The position numbers were made by a program, and so were the translations under genes. 64,000 nt of DNA, taken from contig NZ_JAOCQF010000002.1 of NCBI RefSeq assembly GCF_025380365.1, positions 18,846-82,845 of the forward strand, written 5' to 3'. The stretch comes from Albidovulum sediminis. Lineage in GTDB: Bacteria > Pseudomonadota > Alphaproteobacteria > Rhodobacterales > Rhodobacteraceae. This document shows positions 55,758 through 64,000 of this stretch, one piece after another. Within the stretch, counting starts at the first letter, position 1; every line of letters begins with the position of its first letter. Below the pieces are notes generated by a model, which worked only from the letters and a program-made list of their open reading frames with translations, was not told where the DNA came from and made no database searches.

Positions 55758-57835
55758 CCGGGGCCAGCGTGATCTTCTCGCCGCTCCTGCCTTGGCCCGC
55801 AATCTGGGCCGCGGCGGCCCTGGCCCTTGCCTTCGCGGCGCTTGCGCTCTGGCGCGGGCTGGCGGGTTGGTGGCTTCGCGCGCTGGCGGCGGCTGCGCTG
55901 ATCGCGGCGCTGACCCAGCCCGCGTTTCAGCGCGAGGACCGCAAGCCGCTGTCCGACATCGTCGTTCTGGTCGTCGACCGCAGCGCAAGCCAGGGCCTGC
56001 CGGGCCGGGCCGAACAGACCGAGGCCGCCGTCGCGCGGGTGAGGGCAGAGGTGGCCGCCCTGCCCAACACCGAATTGCGCGTGGTGGACCTGGGCGACGG
56101 CCCGGACGACACCGGCACGCGCGCCATGACCGCGCTGGCACAGGCACTGGCAGAGGAGCCGCGCGCGCGCGTCGCCGGGGCGATCCTGATCACCGACGGG
56201 CAGGTGCACGACATCGAGGCCGCGCCGGCACTGCCCGCGCCGCTCAACGTGCTGCTGACCGGCCGGGCCGGGGACTGGGACCGTCGCGTCGGTGTCCTGT
56301 CGGCCCCCGCGTTCGGCATCATCGGCGAGGAACTGGCGATCCGGTTGAAGATCGAGGACCAGGGCAACGTGCCCGCCGCCGAAGCGGACGGCCTTGTTCA
56401 GCTTCTGGTGACGGTGGATGGCGCGGAGCCGCAGGCGGTCCTTGTCCCGGTGAATACCGAGATAGAGTTGCCCCTGACGATCGATCATGGCGGGCGGAAC
56501 GTGGTTCAGTTCGAGGTGGCGACGGCCGAAGGGGAACTGACCGACCGCAACAACATGGCGGTGGTCGAGATCAACGGCGTGCGCGACCGTCTCCGGGTGC
56601 TGCTGGTGTCTGGCGAACCGCATGCGGGCGAGCGGACCTGGCGCAACCTGCTGAAATCCGACAGCGCGGTGGACCTGGTCCATTTCACCATCCTGCGCCC
56701 GCCCGACAAGCAGGACGGGGTGCCGGTCAGCGAACTGTCGCTGATCGCCTTTCCGACGCGGGAACTTTTCGTCGAGAAGATCAACGAATTCGACCTGATC
56801 ATCTTCGACCGCTATCGCCTGCGCGGCATCCTGCCAGCGTCCTATTTCGACAATATCCGCGACTACGTCCTCAATGGCGGGGCGGTCCTTGTTGCCGCCG
56901 GGCCAGACTTCGCGTCGGCCGAAAGCATCTACTATTCCAGCCTGGCGGAGATCCTGCCCGCCGCCCCGACCGGTCGTGTCATCGACGGCGGGTACAAGCC
57001 CGTGCTGTCCGACATTGGCCGCCGCCACCCGGTGACCGAGGGGCTTGAGGGCTTTGCCCCCGGCCCGGCCGGCGAAGACGGAAGCCCCGGCTGGGGGCGC
57101 TGGCTCCGGATCGTGGAACTCGAGGAGCCGGGCGGGCAGGTGGTGATGCAAGGGGCGGACGGACGCCCGCTTCTGGTGCTGGACCGCGTGGGCGAGGGTC
57201 GCATCGCGCTTGTCGCGTCGGATCAGGCCTGGCTCTGGAGCCGGGGCTTCGAGGGCGGGGGTCCGCAGCTTGAGCTTCTGCGCCGGTTGGCGCACTGGAT
57301 GATGAAGGAACCCGAACTTGAGGAAGAGGCGCTTCTGGCCGAGGCGCGGGGGTCGGACCTGGCGATCACCCGCCGCTCGCTGGCCGAGGGCGCGCGCGAG
57401 GTGACGGTGACCAGCCCGGACGGCGCGACCACGGTGCTGCCGCTTGCGGAAACCGAACCCGGCCGGTTCACCACCACCTGGTCCGCGCCCGGCATGGGGC
57501 TTTACCGGCTGAGCGACGGCGACCTGACGCGCGTCGTGGTGCTTGGCCCCTCCGCCCCGCGGGAATTCGAGGAGACGATCGCAACCGACGCAAGGCTCGC
57601 CCCGGTCGTCGAGCCGGCGAACGGCGGCTTCCTGCGGCTGGAGGACGGTGCGCCCGATATCCGGCAGGTGCGCGCCGGACGCCCGGCCGCGGGGCGCGGC
57701 TGGATCGGCATTACCCCGCGCGAGGCATTCGTGACCCAGGACATCCGCATCCTGCCCCTGTTGCCCGCCTGGGCTCTTCTGCTGTTGACCGCGGGACTTG
57801 CGGTCGCCGCCTGGTTGCGCGAGGGGCGGCGTTAG
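55754..57835 (+). CDS. Membrane VWA / glutamine-amidotransferase-fold protein
   Basis: A 693-residue protein with two N-terminal helices (residues 15-50), a VWA-type region with DxSxS in VVDRSAS, a middle beta-rich part, and a class I amidotransferase-like fold (RLRVLLVSGEPHAGERTWRNLL, LIIFDRYRL) that lacks a clear catalytic Cys. A C-terminal membrane helix (LPAWALLLLTAGLAVAAWL) ends it. The orientation would place most of the mass in the periplasm. It is the last gene of the MoxR operon. Confidence 0.85.
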   Translation: MTGASVIFSPLLPWPAIWAAAALALAFAALALWRGLAGWWLRALAAAALIAALTQPAFQREDRKPLSDIVVLVVDRSASQGLPGRAEQTEAAVARVRAEVAALPNTELRVVDLGDGPDDTGTRAMTALAQALAEEPRARVAGAILITDGQVHDIEAAPALPAPLNVLLTGRAGDWDRRVGVLSAPAFGIIGEELAIRLKIEDQGNVPAAEADGLVQLLVTVDGAEPQAVLVPVNTEIELPLTIDHGGRNVVQFEVATAEGELTDRNNMAVVEINGVRDRLRVLLVSGEPHAGERTWRNLLKSDSAVDLVHFTILRPPDKQDGVPVSELSLIAFPTRELFVEKINEFDLIIFDRYRLRGILPASYFDNIRDYVLNGGAVLVAAGPDFASAESIYYSSLAEILPAAPTGRVIDGGYKPVLSDIGRRHPVTEGLEGFAPGPAGEDGSPGWGRWLRIVELEEPGGQVVMQGADGRPLLVLDRVGEGRIALVASDQAWLWSRGFEGGGPQLELLRRLAHWMMKEPELEEEALLAEARGSDLAITRRSLAEGAREVTVTSPDGATTVLPLAETEPGRFTTTWSAPGMGLYRLSDGDLTRVVVLGPSAPREFEETIATDARLAPVVEPANGGFLRLEDGAPDIRQVRAGRPAAGRGWIGITPREAFVTQDIRILPLLPAWALLLLTAGLAVAAWLREGRR

Positions 57836-57845
57836 GCGTCGCGCG

Positions 57846-58205
57846 CTAGTTCGTCAGGTCCAGGCGGAAGGGCCGGGGCGACCAGCCGTCGAGATTGCAG
57901 CGCGAACGGATCATCACATGGTCAAGCCCCGCGGGTATCGCCACAGCGTCCAGCGACCGGGTGAAAGGCTGTTCGTCCACATGCGGATGGACAAGCCCGC
58001 GTGAGGCGATGACGGTTCCATCGTCCGTCTCGACCTGCCAGGAATCGGCATAGTGGCCCCACCCGGTATCGGGGTGCGAGAGCGTCACGGAAATCGACCA
58101 GACCTCGCCCGACCGGACAGCCTGGGCCGCGACGACCGCGGGCGCATCGGCCAGGGCCGGGGACGCGGGCAGAAGGCAAAAGGCGATGATCCGGAAACGC
58201 GACAT
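57846..58205 (-). CDS. Secreted hypothetical protein
   Basis: A 119-residue protein with a signal peptide (IIAFCLLPASPALADAP) and a beta-rich mature part (VWSISVTLSHPDTGWGHYADSWQVETDDG). I do not recognise a named family. The pattern looks like a small immunoglobulin-like domain. It converges on the MoxR operon with ten bases between stops, and starts 36 bases downstream of the DUF599 gene, so the two may be co-transcribed. Confidence 0.7.
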   Translation of the reverse strand: MSRFRIIAFCLLPASPALADAPAVVAAQAVRSGEVWSISVTLSHPDTGWGHYADSWQVETDDGTVIASRGLVHPHVDEQPFTRSLDAVAIPAGLDHVMIRSRCNLDGWSPRPFRLDLTN

Positions 58206-58241
58206 CCGACCATGGTGCCACGGTTCCGGTTCACGCGCTCA

Positions 58242-58943
58242 TCACATCGGCGTGCCTCGCATCAAGGCCTGCCGCGAGTGCGAGGCGAATTCGCGCCGCC
58301 AGAGGACCGAGGCGGTCAGGAACGCGGCCCCGACCAGGGCCCAGGCGCCCAGAAGCCAGGCCAGCGCGCCAAGCGCGAAGTAGATCGACCGCATGCCCCG
58401 GTTGAAGTTCTTGGCGGCTGAGATGTTGACCTCGGCCGCCTGTTCGATCCTGAGCGCGGCATCGGGATGGCCGGCATCGTTCGGCACGGCCGCCATGATG
58501 ATCGCGCAGTAGCCGAACAGGCGATGCGACCAGACGAACTTGAGAAAGCTGTTGGTCAGGAACAGGAGAACGAACAGGATCTTCACCTCCCACACAATCG
58601 CGGGTGCGCGGGTCAGGGTCAGATCCTGCGCAAGGCCCAGTAGGCGTTCGGTATTGCCAATCAGCGCCAGACCGCCACCGATGGCGATCATGCAGGCCGA
58701 GGCGAAGAAACTGGTGCCCTGGCGCAGGTTCGCCATGATCGCGGCATCGAACATGCGTGCATCGCGGGCGACGAACTGGCGCATCCATTCGCGCCGGAAC
58801 CCCACCATAAGCACGGCGACCGACGGCCTCTGCGGGTTCGGGTTCTCGATGCGCCATCCGACCGCGAGCCAGATCGCAAGGAACAGGCCGACGGCGACGA
58901 AGTCGACGGTGCCGAAATGCGAGAGACTCGACTGCAGGTTCAT
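58242..58943 (-). CDS. DUF599 membrane protein
   Basis: A 233-residue integral membrane protein with about four hydrophobic stretches. The DUF599 features include MRQFVARDARMFDAAIMANLRQGTSFFASACMIAIGG and KFVWSHRLFGYCAIIMAAVPN. Function is unknown. ATG at 58943 is preferred over a TTG 15 codons upstream that would overlap the glc operator region. It is divergent from glcD. Confidence 0.85.
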   Translation of the reverse strand: MNLQSSLSHFGTVDFVAVGLFLAIWLAVGWRIENPNPQRPSVAVLMVGFRREWMRQFVARDARMFDAAIMANLRQGTSFFASACMIAIGGGLALIGNTERLLGLAQDLTLTRAPAIVWEVKILFVLLFLTNSFLKFVWSHRLFGYCAIIMAAVPNDAGHPDAALRIEQAAEVNISAAKNFNRGMRSIYFALGALAWLLGAWALVGAAFLTASVLWRREFASHSRQALMRGTPM

Positions 58944-58990
58944 GGGCTTGGAGAGTAGCTTGACCAGACTTCGCTTGCCAGACCGCAAAA

Positions 58991-59010
58991 TTGGTAATAT
59001 TACTTTACCG
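58991..59010. promoter_or_regulatory. Operator-like site before glcD
   Basis: TTGGTAATATTACTTTACCG holds a perfect GTAATATTAC palindrome and GGTAA/TTACC arms. It shares TTGGT-N11-ACCG and 14 of 20 bases with the site before the FadR-type GntR gene (36159-36178). It lies 18 bases before the glcD start and 48 bases before DUF599. Confidence 0.6.
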
Positions 59011-59028
59011 GATAAGCCGGAGTTTGCG

Positions 59029-60462
59029 ATGCATCTGCCCCCGCCCGATCCCCGTGTCCTGTCGAAGAAGGCCCATGTCGTGGCGCGCCTGCGCGCGGTT
59101 CTGGCCGAAGACGCCGTGATCGACGACCCCGCCGAGACGCGGGCCTACGAATGCGACGGGCTTTCGGCCTATCGCTGCCCGCCGCTGGCTGTGGTGCTGC
59201 CGGGGACGACCGCGGAGGTCTCGGCCGCGCTCAGGATCTGCCACGAGGAGGGGGTTCCGGTCGTGCCGCGCGGGTCGGGCACCTCGCTGGCCGGGGGCGC
59301 GCTGCCGACCGCGGATTGCGTCGTCCTCGGCATCGCGCGGATGAACCGGGTGCTTGAGACCGACCTTGCGAACCGCTGCATCCGGGTCGAGGCCGGGCGG
59401 ACCAACCTTTCGGTGACCGGCGCGGTCGAGGCGGAGGGCTTCTTCTACGCCCCCGACCCGTCAAGCCAGCTGGCCTGCGCCATCGCGGGCAACATCGCGA
59501 TGAACTCTGGCGGGGCGCATTGCCTGAAATATGGGGTCACGACCAACAACCTTCTGGGCGTCACGCTGGTTCTCATGGACGGAACCGTGGTCGAGCTTGG
59601 CGGCGCCCACATGGACGCGGGCGGGCTGGACCTGCTGGGCGTCGTCTGCGGGTCCGAGGGGCAGCTTGGCGTGGTGACCGAGGCGACATTGCGCATCCTG
59701 CCGAAACCTGAAGGCGCGCGCCCGGTGCTGATCGCCTTTTCCTCGAACGAGGTGGCAGGCGCCTGCGTGGCCGACATCATCAAGGCGGGCGTGCTGCCGG
59801 TCGCGATTGAATTCATGGATCGCCCCTGCATCCGCGCCTGCGAGGATTTCGCCCACGCGGGCTATCCGGATTGCGAGGCGCTTCTGATCGTCGAGGTCGA
59901 GGGCAGCCCGTCGGAGATCGACGAGCAACTGGGCCTGATCCGCCAGATCGCGATGCGGCACGCGCCGCAGGAGTTTCGCGAAAGCGGGTCGGAGGCGGAA
60001 AGCGCGAAGATTTGGCTGGGGCGCAAGTCGGCCTTCGGGGCGATGGGGCAGATCAACGACTACATGTGCCTGGATGGAACGATCCCGGTTTCGGCCCTGC
60101 CGGAAGTGCTTCGCCGCATCGGCGAGATGAGCCGGGAGTTCGGGCTTGACGTCGCCAACGTCTTCCACGCGGGCGACGGCAACATGCATCCGCTGATCCT
60201 CTACGATGCGAACAAGCCGGGCGACCTCGACCGCTGCGAGGCCTTCGGTGCGGCCATCCTGAAGCTTTGCGTCGAGGTCGGCGGCTGCCTGACGGGGGAA
60301 CATGGGGTGGGCATCGAGAAGCGCGACCTGATGGCGGTGCAGTTCGCGCCCGAGGACATGGAGGCGCAGATGCGGGTCAAGGATGTCTTCGATCCCGGCT
60401 GGCTGCTCAACCCCGCCAAGGTGTTTCCGCTGTCGGTCAGCGCCGGGCGGCGCGCGGCCTGA
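59029..60462 (+). CDS. glcD: Glycolate oxidase subunit GlcD (FAD)
   Basis: FAD-binding subunit of glycolate oxidase, which oxidises glycolate to glyoxylate and passes electrons to the respiratory chain. The 477 residues include the FAD loop VPRGSGTSLAGGALP (79-93), the GNIAMNSGGAHCLKYGVT region and the C-terminal FHAGDGNMHP and TGEHGVGIEKR motifs. ATG at 59029 has CGGAG at good spacing. It opens the glcDEF operon. Confidence 0.95.
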   Translation: MHLPPPDPRVLSKKAHVVARLRAVLAEDAVIDDPAETRAYECDGLSAYRCPPLAVVLPGTTAEVSAALRICHEEGVPVVPRGSGTSLAGGALPTADCVVLGIARMNRVLETDLANRCIRVEAGRTNLSVTGAVEAEGFFYAPDPSSQLACAIAGNIAMNSGGAHCLKYGVTTNNLLGVTLVLMDGTVVELGGAHMDAGGLDLLGVVCGSEGQLGVVTEATLRILPKPEGARPVLIAFSSNEVAGACVADIIKAGVLPVAIEFMDRPCIRACEDFAHAGYPDCEALLIVEVEGSPSEIDEQLGLIRQIAMRHAPQEFRESGSEAESAKIWLGRKSAFGAMGQINDYMCLDGTIPVSALPEVLRRIGEMSREFGLDVANVFHAGDGNMHPLILYDANKPGDLDRCEAFGAAILKLCVEVGGCLTGEHGVGIEKRDLMAVQFAPEDMEAQMRVKDVFDPGWLLNPAKVFPLSVSAGRRAA

Positions 60463-60532
60463 ACGGGCGGGCGGCGAGGGTTTTCCACTCCCACGCCCCG
60501 AAGACTGTTTCCGCAACGAAGAAGGGTGCGAC

Positions 60533-61648
60533 GTGAGGGTATCAGACGAGGCGGAACTGGCAGAAGCGGTGCGTGCCGCCCACGGGGCGCTTGTGGTGCG
60601 GGGCGGGGGCACGCGCGACGTCGGCCGTCCCGTGTCTGGCGACGTGATCGACGTCTCCGGTCTGGCGGGGATCAGGCTTTACGAGCCCGGCGCGCTGACG
60701 CTCGTGGCCGGGGCGGGCACGCCCCTGGCCGAGGTCGAGGCGACGCTGGCCGCCGAAGGGCAGCGGCTGGCGTTCGAGCCCGCCGACTGGCGCGGGCTTC
60801 TGGGCACCGCCGGCGCGCCGACGCTGGGCGGCATGGTGGCCGCGAACGTCTCCGGCCCGCGCCGGGTGCAGGCCGGCGCCTGCCGCGACGCGCTTCTGGG
60901 GGTGCGGTTCGTCGACGGGACCGGCGCCGTCGTCAAGAACGGCGGCCGGGTGATGAAGAATGTCACCGGCTATGACCTCTCGCGGCTGCTGGCGGGTTCC
61001 TGGGGGACGCTCGGCATCCTGACCGAGATCGGCCTGAAGGTCCTGCCCGCGCCGGAATCCGCGGCGACGCTGGTGATCGAGGGGCTCGACGACCGGCGGG
61101 CGTTGCAGGCGATGACGGCCGCGCTGCAATCCCCCTTCGACGTCAGCGGGGCGGCCCACGGTGCGATGGGAACGCTGATCCGGGTCGAGGGGTTTGCGCA
61201 GTCGGTGGCCTATCGCGCCGACCGGCTCGCGAAGGTGCTGGCACCCTTCGGAGCCGTCGGGGTGGAGCGCGATCCCGCGCGCATCGCGGCGCTCTGGGCG
61301 GCGGTGCGCGATCTGGCGCCGTTCCACGGCACGGCGGGCGATGTCTGGCGCTTTTCGGTCAAGCCTTCCGACGCGCCGGGGCTGGTCGATGACCTGCGCC
61401 GCAGGGGGCTGGTGGAGCAGGTGCTCTACGACTGGGGCGGGGGGCTTGTCTGGGTCGAGACAGCGCCGGGCGTGCACCTGCGCCCGGAAGGGCTGAGGGG
61501 GCACGCGACGCTGATGCGGGCCTCGGCGGAGACGCGGTCGCGGGTCGCGCCGTTCCAGCCGGAACCCGCCCCGGTGGCCGCGATCACCGCCGGGCTGCGG
61601 TCCCGGTTCGATCCCAGGGGCATTCTCAATCCGGGGCGGATGGGCTGA
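60533..61648 (+). CDS. glcE: Glycolate oxidase subunit GlcE
   Basis: Second FAD-linked subunit of glycolate oxidase; 371 residues. It has a shortened FAD-binding domain: ALVVRGGGTRDVGRP, LVAGAGTPLAEVEATLAAEGQRLAFEP, GGRVMKNVTGYDLSRLLAGSWGTLGILTEI. GTG at 60533 follows GAAGAAGGG. The gap from glcD is 70 bases. The stop overlaps glcF by one base (TGATG). Confidence 0.94.
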   Translation: MRVSDEAELAEAVRAAHGALVVRGGGTRDVGRPVSGDVIDVSGLAGIRLYEPGALTLVAGAGTPLAEVEATLAAEGQRLAFEPADWRGLLGTAGAPTLGGMVAANVSGPRRVQAGACRDALLGVRFVDGTGAVVKNGGRVMKNVTGYDLSRLLAGSWGTLGILTEIGLKVLPAPESAATLVIEGLDDRRALQAMTAALQSPFDVSGAAHGAMGTLIRVEGFAQSVAYRADRLAKVLAPFGAVGVERDPARIAALWAAVRDLAPFHGTAGDVWRFSVKPSDAPGLVDDLRRRGLVEQVLYDWGGGLVWVETAPGVHLRPEGLRGHATLMRASAETRSRVAPFQPEPAPVAAITAGLRSRFDPRGILNPGRMG

Positions 61649-62931
61649 TGCAGACGAATTTCACCGAAGACCAGCTGCGCGACCCCGGCATCCAGCGCGC
61701 GAACCAGATCCTCCGATCCTGCGTGCATTGCGGGTTCTGCACCGCGACCTGTCCCACCTACCAGGTGCTGGGCGACGAACTGGACAGCCCGCGGGGCCGC
61801 ATCTACCTGATCAAGGACATGCTGGAGAGCGGGCGGCCCGCCGATGCGAAGACCGTCCGGCACATCGACCGTTGCCTGTCCTGCCTGGCCTGCATGACGA
61901 CCTGCCCCTCGGGCGTGCACTACATGCACCTGATCGACCACGCCCGCGCGCATGTCGAGGCGACCTATCGCCGGCCCTGGCGCGATCGTGCGCTGCGCTG
62001 GGTGCTGGCCAAGGTGATCCCCAATCCGACGGTGTTCCGCCTGTCGCTTCTGGGGGCGAAGATGGCGCGGCCCTTCGCCCGGTTCCTGCCGGATGCGCGG
62101 CTGAGGGCGATGGTCGCGATGGCGCCGAAGGTGATCCCGCCGGTCAGCCGCAACGACGATCCGCAGGTCTTTGCGCCAGCGGGCGAACGGCGGATGCGCG
62201 TTGCGCTGATGACCGGTTGCGCGCAGAAGGCGCTCAACACCGACATCAACGACGCCACGATCCGGCTGCTTCGCCGTCTGGGCTGCGAGGTGGTGGTGGT
62301 GAAGGGGGCAGGGTGCTGCGGCGCGCTGACCCACCACATGGGCCGCACGGACGACAGCCACGCCTCGGCCGAGGCCAACATCCGCGCCTGGATGGAGGAG
62401 AAGCGTTCCGGCGGGCTGGATGCGATCGTGATCAACACCAGCGGTTGCGGCACGACGATCAAGGACTACGGCCACATGTTCCGCACCACCCCCCTTGCGG
62501 CTGAGGCGGCGGAGGTCGCGGGGCTTGCCTGCGACATCACCGAACTGCTGGTCCGGCTGGCGCCCGCTGCCGCGGCGCCGAAACCGCTGCGCGTGGCCTA
62601 TCACGCGGCCTGTTCGCTCCAGCACGGGCAGAAGATAAAGACGGCGCCGAAGGATCTGCTCAAGGAGGCGGGTTTCGAGGTGGTGGAGCCGCAGGACGCG
62701 CATCTCTGTTGCGGTTCGGCGGGCACCTACAACCTGCTCCAGCCGGAGATTTCGGCGGAGTTGAAGCGGCGCAAGGTCGCGACGCTGGAGGCGAAGGCGC
62801 CCGAGGTGATCGCGGCGGGCAACATCGGCTGCATGATGCAGATCGGATCGGGCACGCGGGTGCCTGTCGTCCACACCGTCGAACTCATCGACTGGGCGAC
62901 CGGGGGACCACGGCCGCGCGCGCTGGGCTGA
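61648..62931 (+). CDS. glcF: Glycolate oxidase iron-sulfur subunit GlcF
   Basis: The iron-sulfur subunit (427 residues) with two [4Fe-4S] motifs: Cys25, Cys28, Cys31, Cys35 and Cys76, Cys79, Cys82, Cys86. Two CCG domains follow (GAGCCGALTHHMG and CCGSAGTYN). It carries electrons from GlcD/GlcE to the membrane. The downstream gene starts 77 bases later and is not part of the pathway. Confidence 0.96.
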   Translation: MQTNFTEDQLRDPGIQRANQILRSCVHCGFCTATCPTYQVLGDELDSPRGRIYLIKDMLESGRPADAKTVRHIDRCLSCLACMTTCPSGVHYMHLIDHARAHVEATYRRPWRDRALRWVLAKVIPNPTVFRLSLLGAKMARPFARFLPDARLRAMVAMAPKVIPPVSRNDDPQVFAPAGERRMRVALMTGCAQKALNTDINDATIRLLRRLGCEVVVVKGAGCCGALTHHMGRTDDSHASAEANIRAWMEEKRSGGLDAIVINTSGCGTTIKDYGHMFRTTPLAAEAAEVAGLACDITELLVRLAPAAAAPKPLRVAYHAACSLQHGQKIKTAPKDLLKEAGFEVVEPQDAHLCCGSAGTYNLLQPEISAELKRRKVATLEAKAPEVIAAGNIGCMMQIGSGTRVPVVHTVELIDWATGGPRPRALG

Positions 62932-63008
62932 GGGCTTGCGCTGAACTCATGCGGCCATAATCTTGCCCGAACTGCCGGCCAGTATGCGGGAAGGAACGGG
63001 ATGGCTGC

Positions 63009-63794
63009 ATGCGCCGCGTGATCTGGACATTGCTTCTGGTACTTCTGCCCCTGGCTGCGCGGGCGGAGGACGCAGCGCTGCGGGCGCTTACCACGCTCGA
63101 TTCCGTGCGCGGCTGGGAGGCGGTCGGACGGATCGAGATCGGCCACGGGCGCGGCTTCTGCACCGGGACGCTGATCGAGCCCGACCTTGTCCTGACCGCG
63201 GCGCACTGCCTGTTCAGCCCCGACACGAAGGCGCTGATGCCGCCCGAGGCGTTCGAGTTCCGCGCGGGATGGCAGACGGGGCATGCCGCCGCGGTGAGGA
63301 CGGCGCGACGGGTCATGCCGCATCCCGATTACAGGTTCGGGGCGGAAGACTGGGTGTCGCGGGTGTCGGCCGATGTCGCACTGATCGAGCTGGACCTGCC
63401 GATTCGGGCGCCCACGGCCAACCCTCTGCCCACGGGCACGAGCCCGCGGCGCGGCGACCGGGTCGCGGTCCTGTCCTACGCGCGCGAACGGGCCGAGACG
63501 CCTTCCTTCCAGTCGGAATGCCGGACCCGGGACCGCGCCGAGGGCGTGGTGATCCTGTCCTGCGCGGTCGATTTCGGCGCCTCGGGGTCACCCGTCCTCA
63601 GCCTGACGGAAGGTACGCCGCGCATCGTCTCGGTCCTGTCGGGAATGGCGAAGACCGAGGACGGCACCGTGGCGCTGGGCATGTATCTCGACCAGCGGCT
63701 TGCAGAGTTGCGCGCGGTCTTCGACCAGACCGGCACGAAGGGCCTGCCGGCGTTCACCAAGGGCACCGCAGGGGCGAAGTTCATCAGCCCCTGA
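63009..63794 (+). CDS. Secreted trypsin-like serine protease
   Basis: A 261-residue chymotrypsin-fold protease with a signal peptide (TLLLVLLPLAARAED). The triad is His66 in TAAHC, Asp123 in SADVALIEL and Ser193 in GASGSPV, which departs from the usual GDSGGP. Two likely disulfides are Cys51-Cys67 and Cys172-Cys186. The substitution near the oxyanion hole leaves the protein probably active but with altered specificity. Confidence 0.88.
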   Translation: MRRVIWTLLLVLLPLAARAEDAALRALTTLDSVRGWEAVGRIEIGHGRGFCTGTLIEPDLVLTAAHCLFSPDTKALMPPEAFEFRAGWQTGHAAAVRTARRVMPHPDYRFGAEDWVSRVSADVALIELDLPIRAPTANPLPTGTSPRRGDRVAVLSYARERAETPSFQSECRTRDRAEGVVILSCAVDFGASGSPVLSLTEGTPRIVSVLSGMAKTEDGTVALGMYLDQRLAELRAVFDQTGTKGLPAFTKGTAGAKFISP

Positions 63795-63808
63795 CGGGCA
63801 TGCGGGGT

Positions 63809-63837
63809 CTTGAAAGGCCGATTTCCGTTCCCCAGAT
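63809..63837 (+). promoter_or_regulatory. Sigma-32 (RpoH)-type promoter
   Basis: CTTGAAA, a 14-base spacer, and CCCCAGAT match the heat-shock consensus (CTTGAAA and CCCCATNT) nearly perfectly. It lies 86 bases before the small heat-shock protein start. Confidence 0.8.
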
Positions 63838-63922
63838 CAATCGGACCGGGGTGCCATGACGGGCTCCGGCAAGGTGCCTTTCCATGTCGGAAGGCTTCAA
63901 CATCGCTCGATGGAGGATGAAC

Positions 63923-64000
63923 ATGCGTACCTATGACTTTGCCCCGCTCTACCGCGCGACCGTCGGCTTTGACCGCGTCGCGGACCTGATGGACCGGGTG
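63923..64000 (+). CDS. Small heat-shock protein Hsp20 (partial)
   Basis: The first 26 codons of a gene that runs off the window. The N-terminal YDFAPLYRATVGFDRVADLM pattern is typical of alphaproteobacterial IbpA/HspA-type Hsp20 chaperones. GGAGG precedes the ATG by six bases, and a sigma-32-like promoter lies just upstream. The alpha-crystallin domain would be beyond the window. Confidence 0.82.
   Translation, partial: MRTYDFAPLYRATVGFDRVADLMDRV

Overview
The window is chromosomal DNA from a GC-rich alphaproteobacterium, most likely a member of the Rhodobacterales/Rhodobacteraceae. This rests on gene content and order: BluB and a BluE-like threonine kinase in a late cobalamin cluster, a pckA / chvI-chvG-hprK-rapZ-EIIA-HPr block, MipZ, a separate F0 operon with both b and b' subunits, and an ffh-(GNAT)3-chorismate mutase-rpsP-rimM-trmD-rplS-rpmE gene string. 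Coding density is very high and many neighbours overlap by 1-8 bases (ATGA, GTGA, TGATG junctions). I see no insertion sequence, prophage, CRISPR array, rRNA or tRNA. The window reads as core chromosome rather than an accessory island.

Layout. 0.1-7.9 kb: late cobalamin assembly (cobQ; a leftward run of phosphatase, threonine kinase, cobD, cobC, bluB; a rightward run of cobU, cobT, cobS). 8-10.8 kb: a class III aminotransferase and a glutamine-synthetase-like ligase. 10.8-13.8 kb: an IalB-family secreted protein, an AnsA-type asparaginase, and an SPFH/NfeD membrane pair. 14-20.4 kb: pckA facing away from the ChvI/ChvG two-component system, which runs into HPr kinase, RapZ, a mannose-type EIIA and HPr. 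20.5-22.5 kb: 3-hydroxyacyl-CoA dehydrogenase and MipZ. 22.7-29 kb: a long leftward translation and protein-targeting block starting at ffh. 29.3-32.5 kb: a LysR regulator, two EamA transporters and an ArsR regulator. 32.6-35.3 kb: the F0 ATP synthase operon behind a clear sigma-70-type promoter.

35.4-45.6 kb: a FadR-type GntR regulator, an OmpA-like lipoprotein, an Ada-like DNA repair protein, nth, a PfkB sugar kinase, a YdeI-like protein, a membrane-anchored glutamate-synthase-like flavoprotein, a sulfotransferase divergent from a GT14-type glycosyltransferase, and small genes (HIT, zinc finger, SMR). 45.7-51 kb: polA, a CDF metal exporter, a Hyi-type isomerase and DUF1285. 51.1-57.8 kb: a MoxR / DUF58 / BatA-DUF4159 / VWA-amidotransferase-fold operon. 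58-63 kb: DUF599 and the glycolate oxidase genes glcDEF. The window ends with a trypsin-like protease and the first 26 codons of a small heat-shock protein behind a sigma-32-like promoter.

Four observations stand out. A 20-bp operator-like sequence is shared between the FadR-type regulator gene and glcDEF, 23 kb apart. An intergenic repeat (GC hairpin plus a GGAGTATTTGG...GAATGAAGG arm) occurs four times, once as an inverted pair. Three paralogous acetyltransferases sit in tandem inside the ffh-to-rpsP operon. Two phased TTAGCGC repeats lie upstream of pckA, and a related site lies upstream of the asparaginase gene. I found no obviously novel defence or mobile system.
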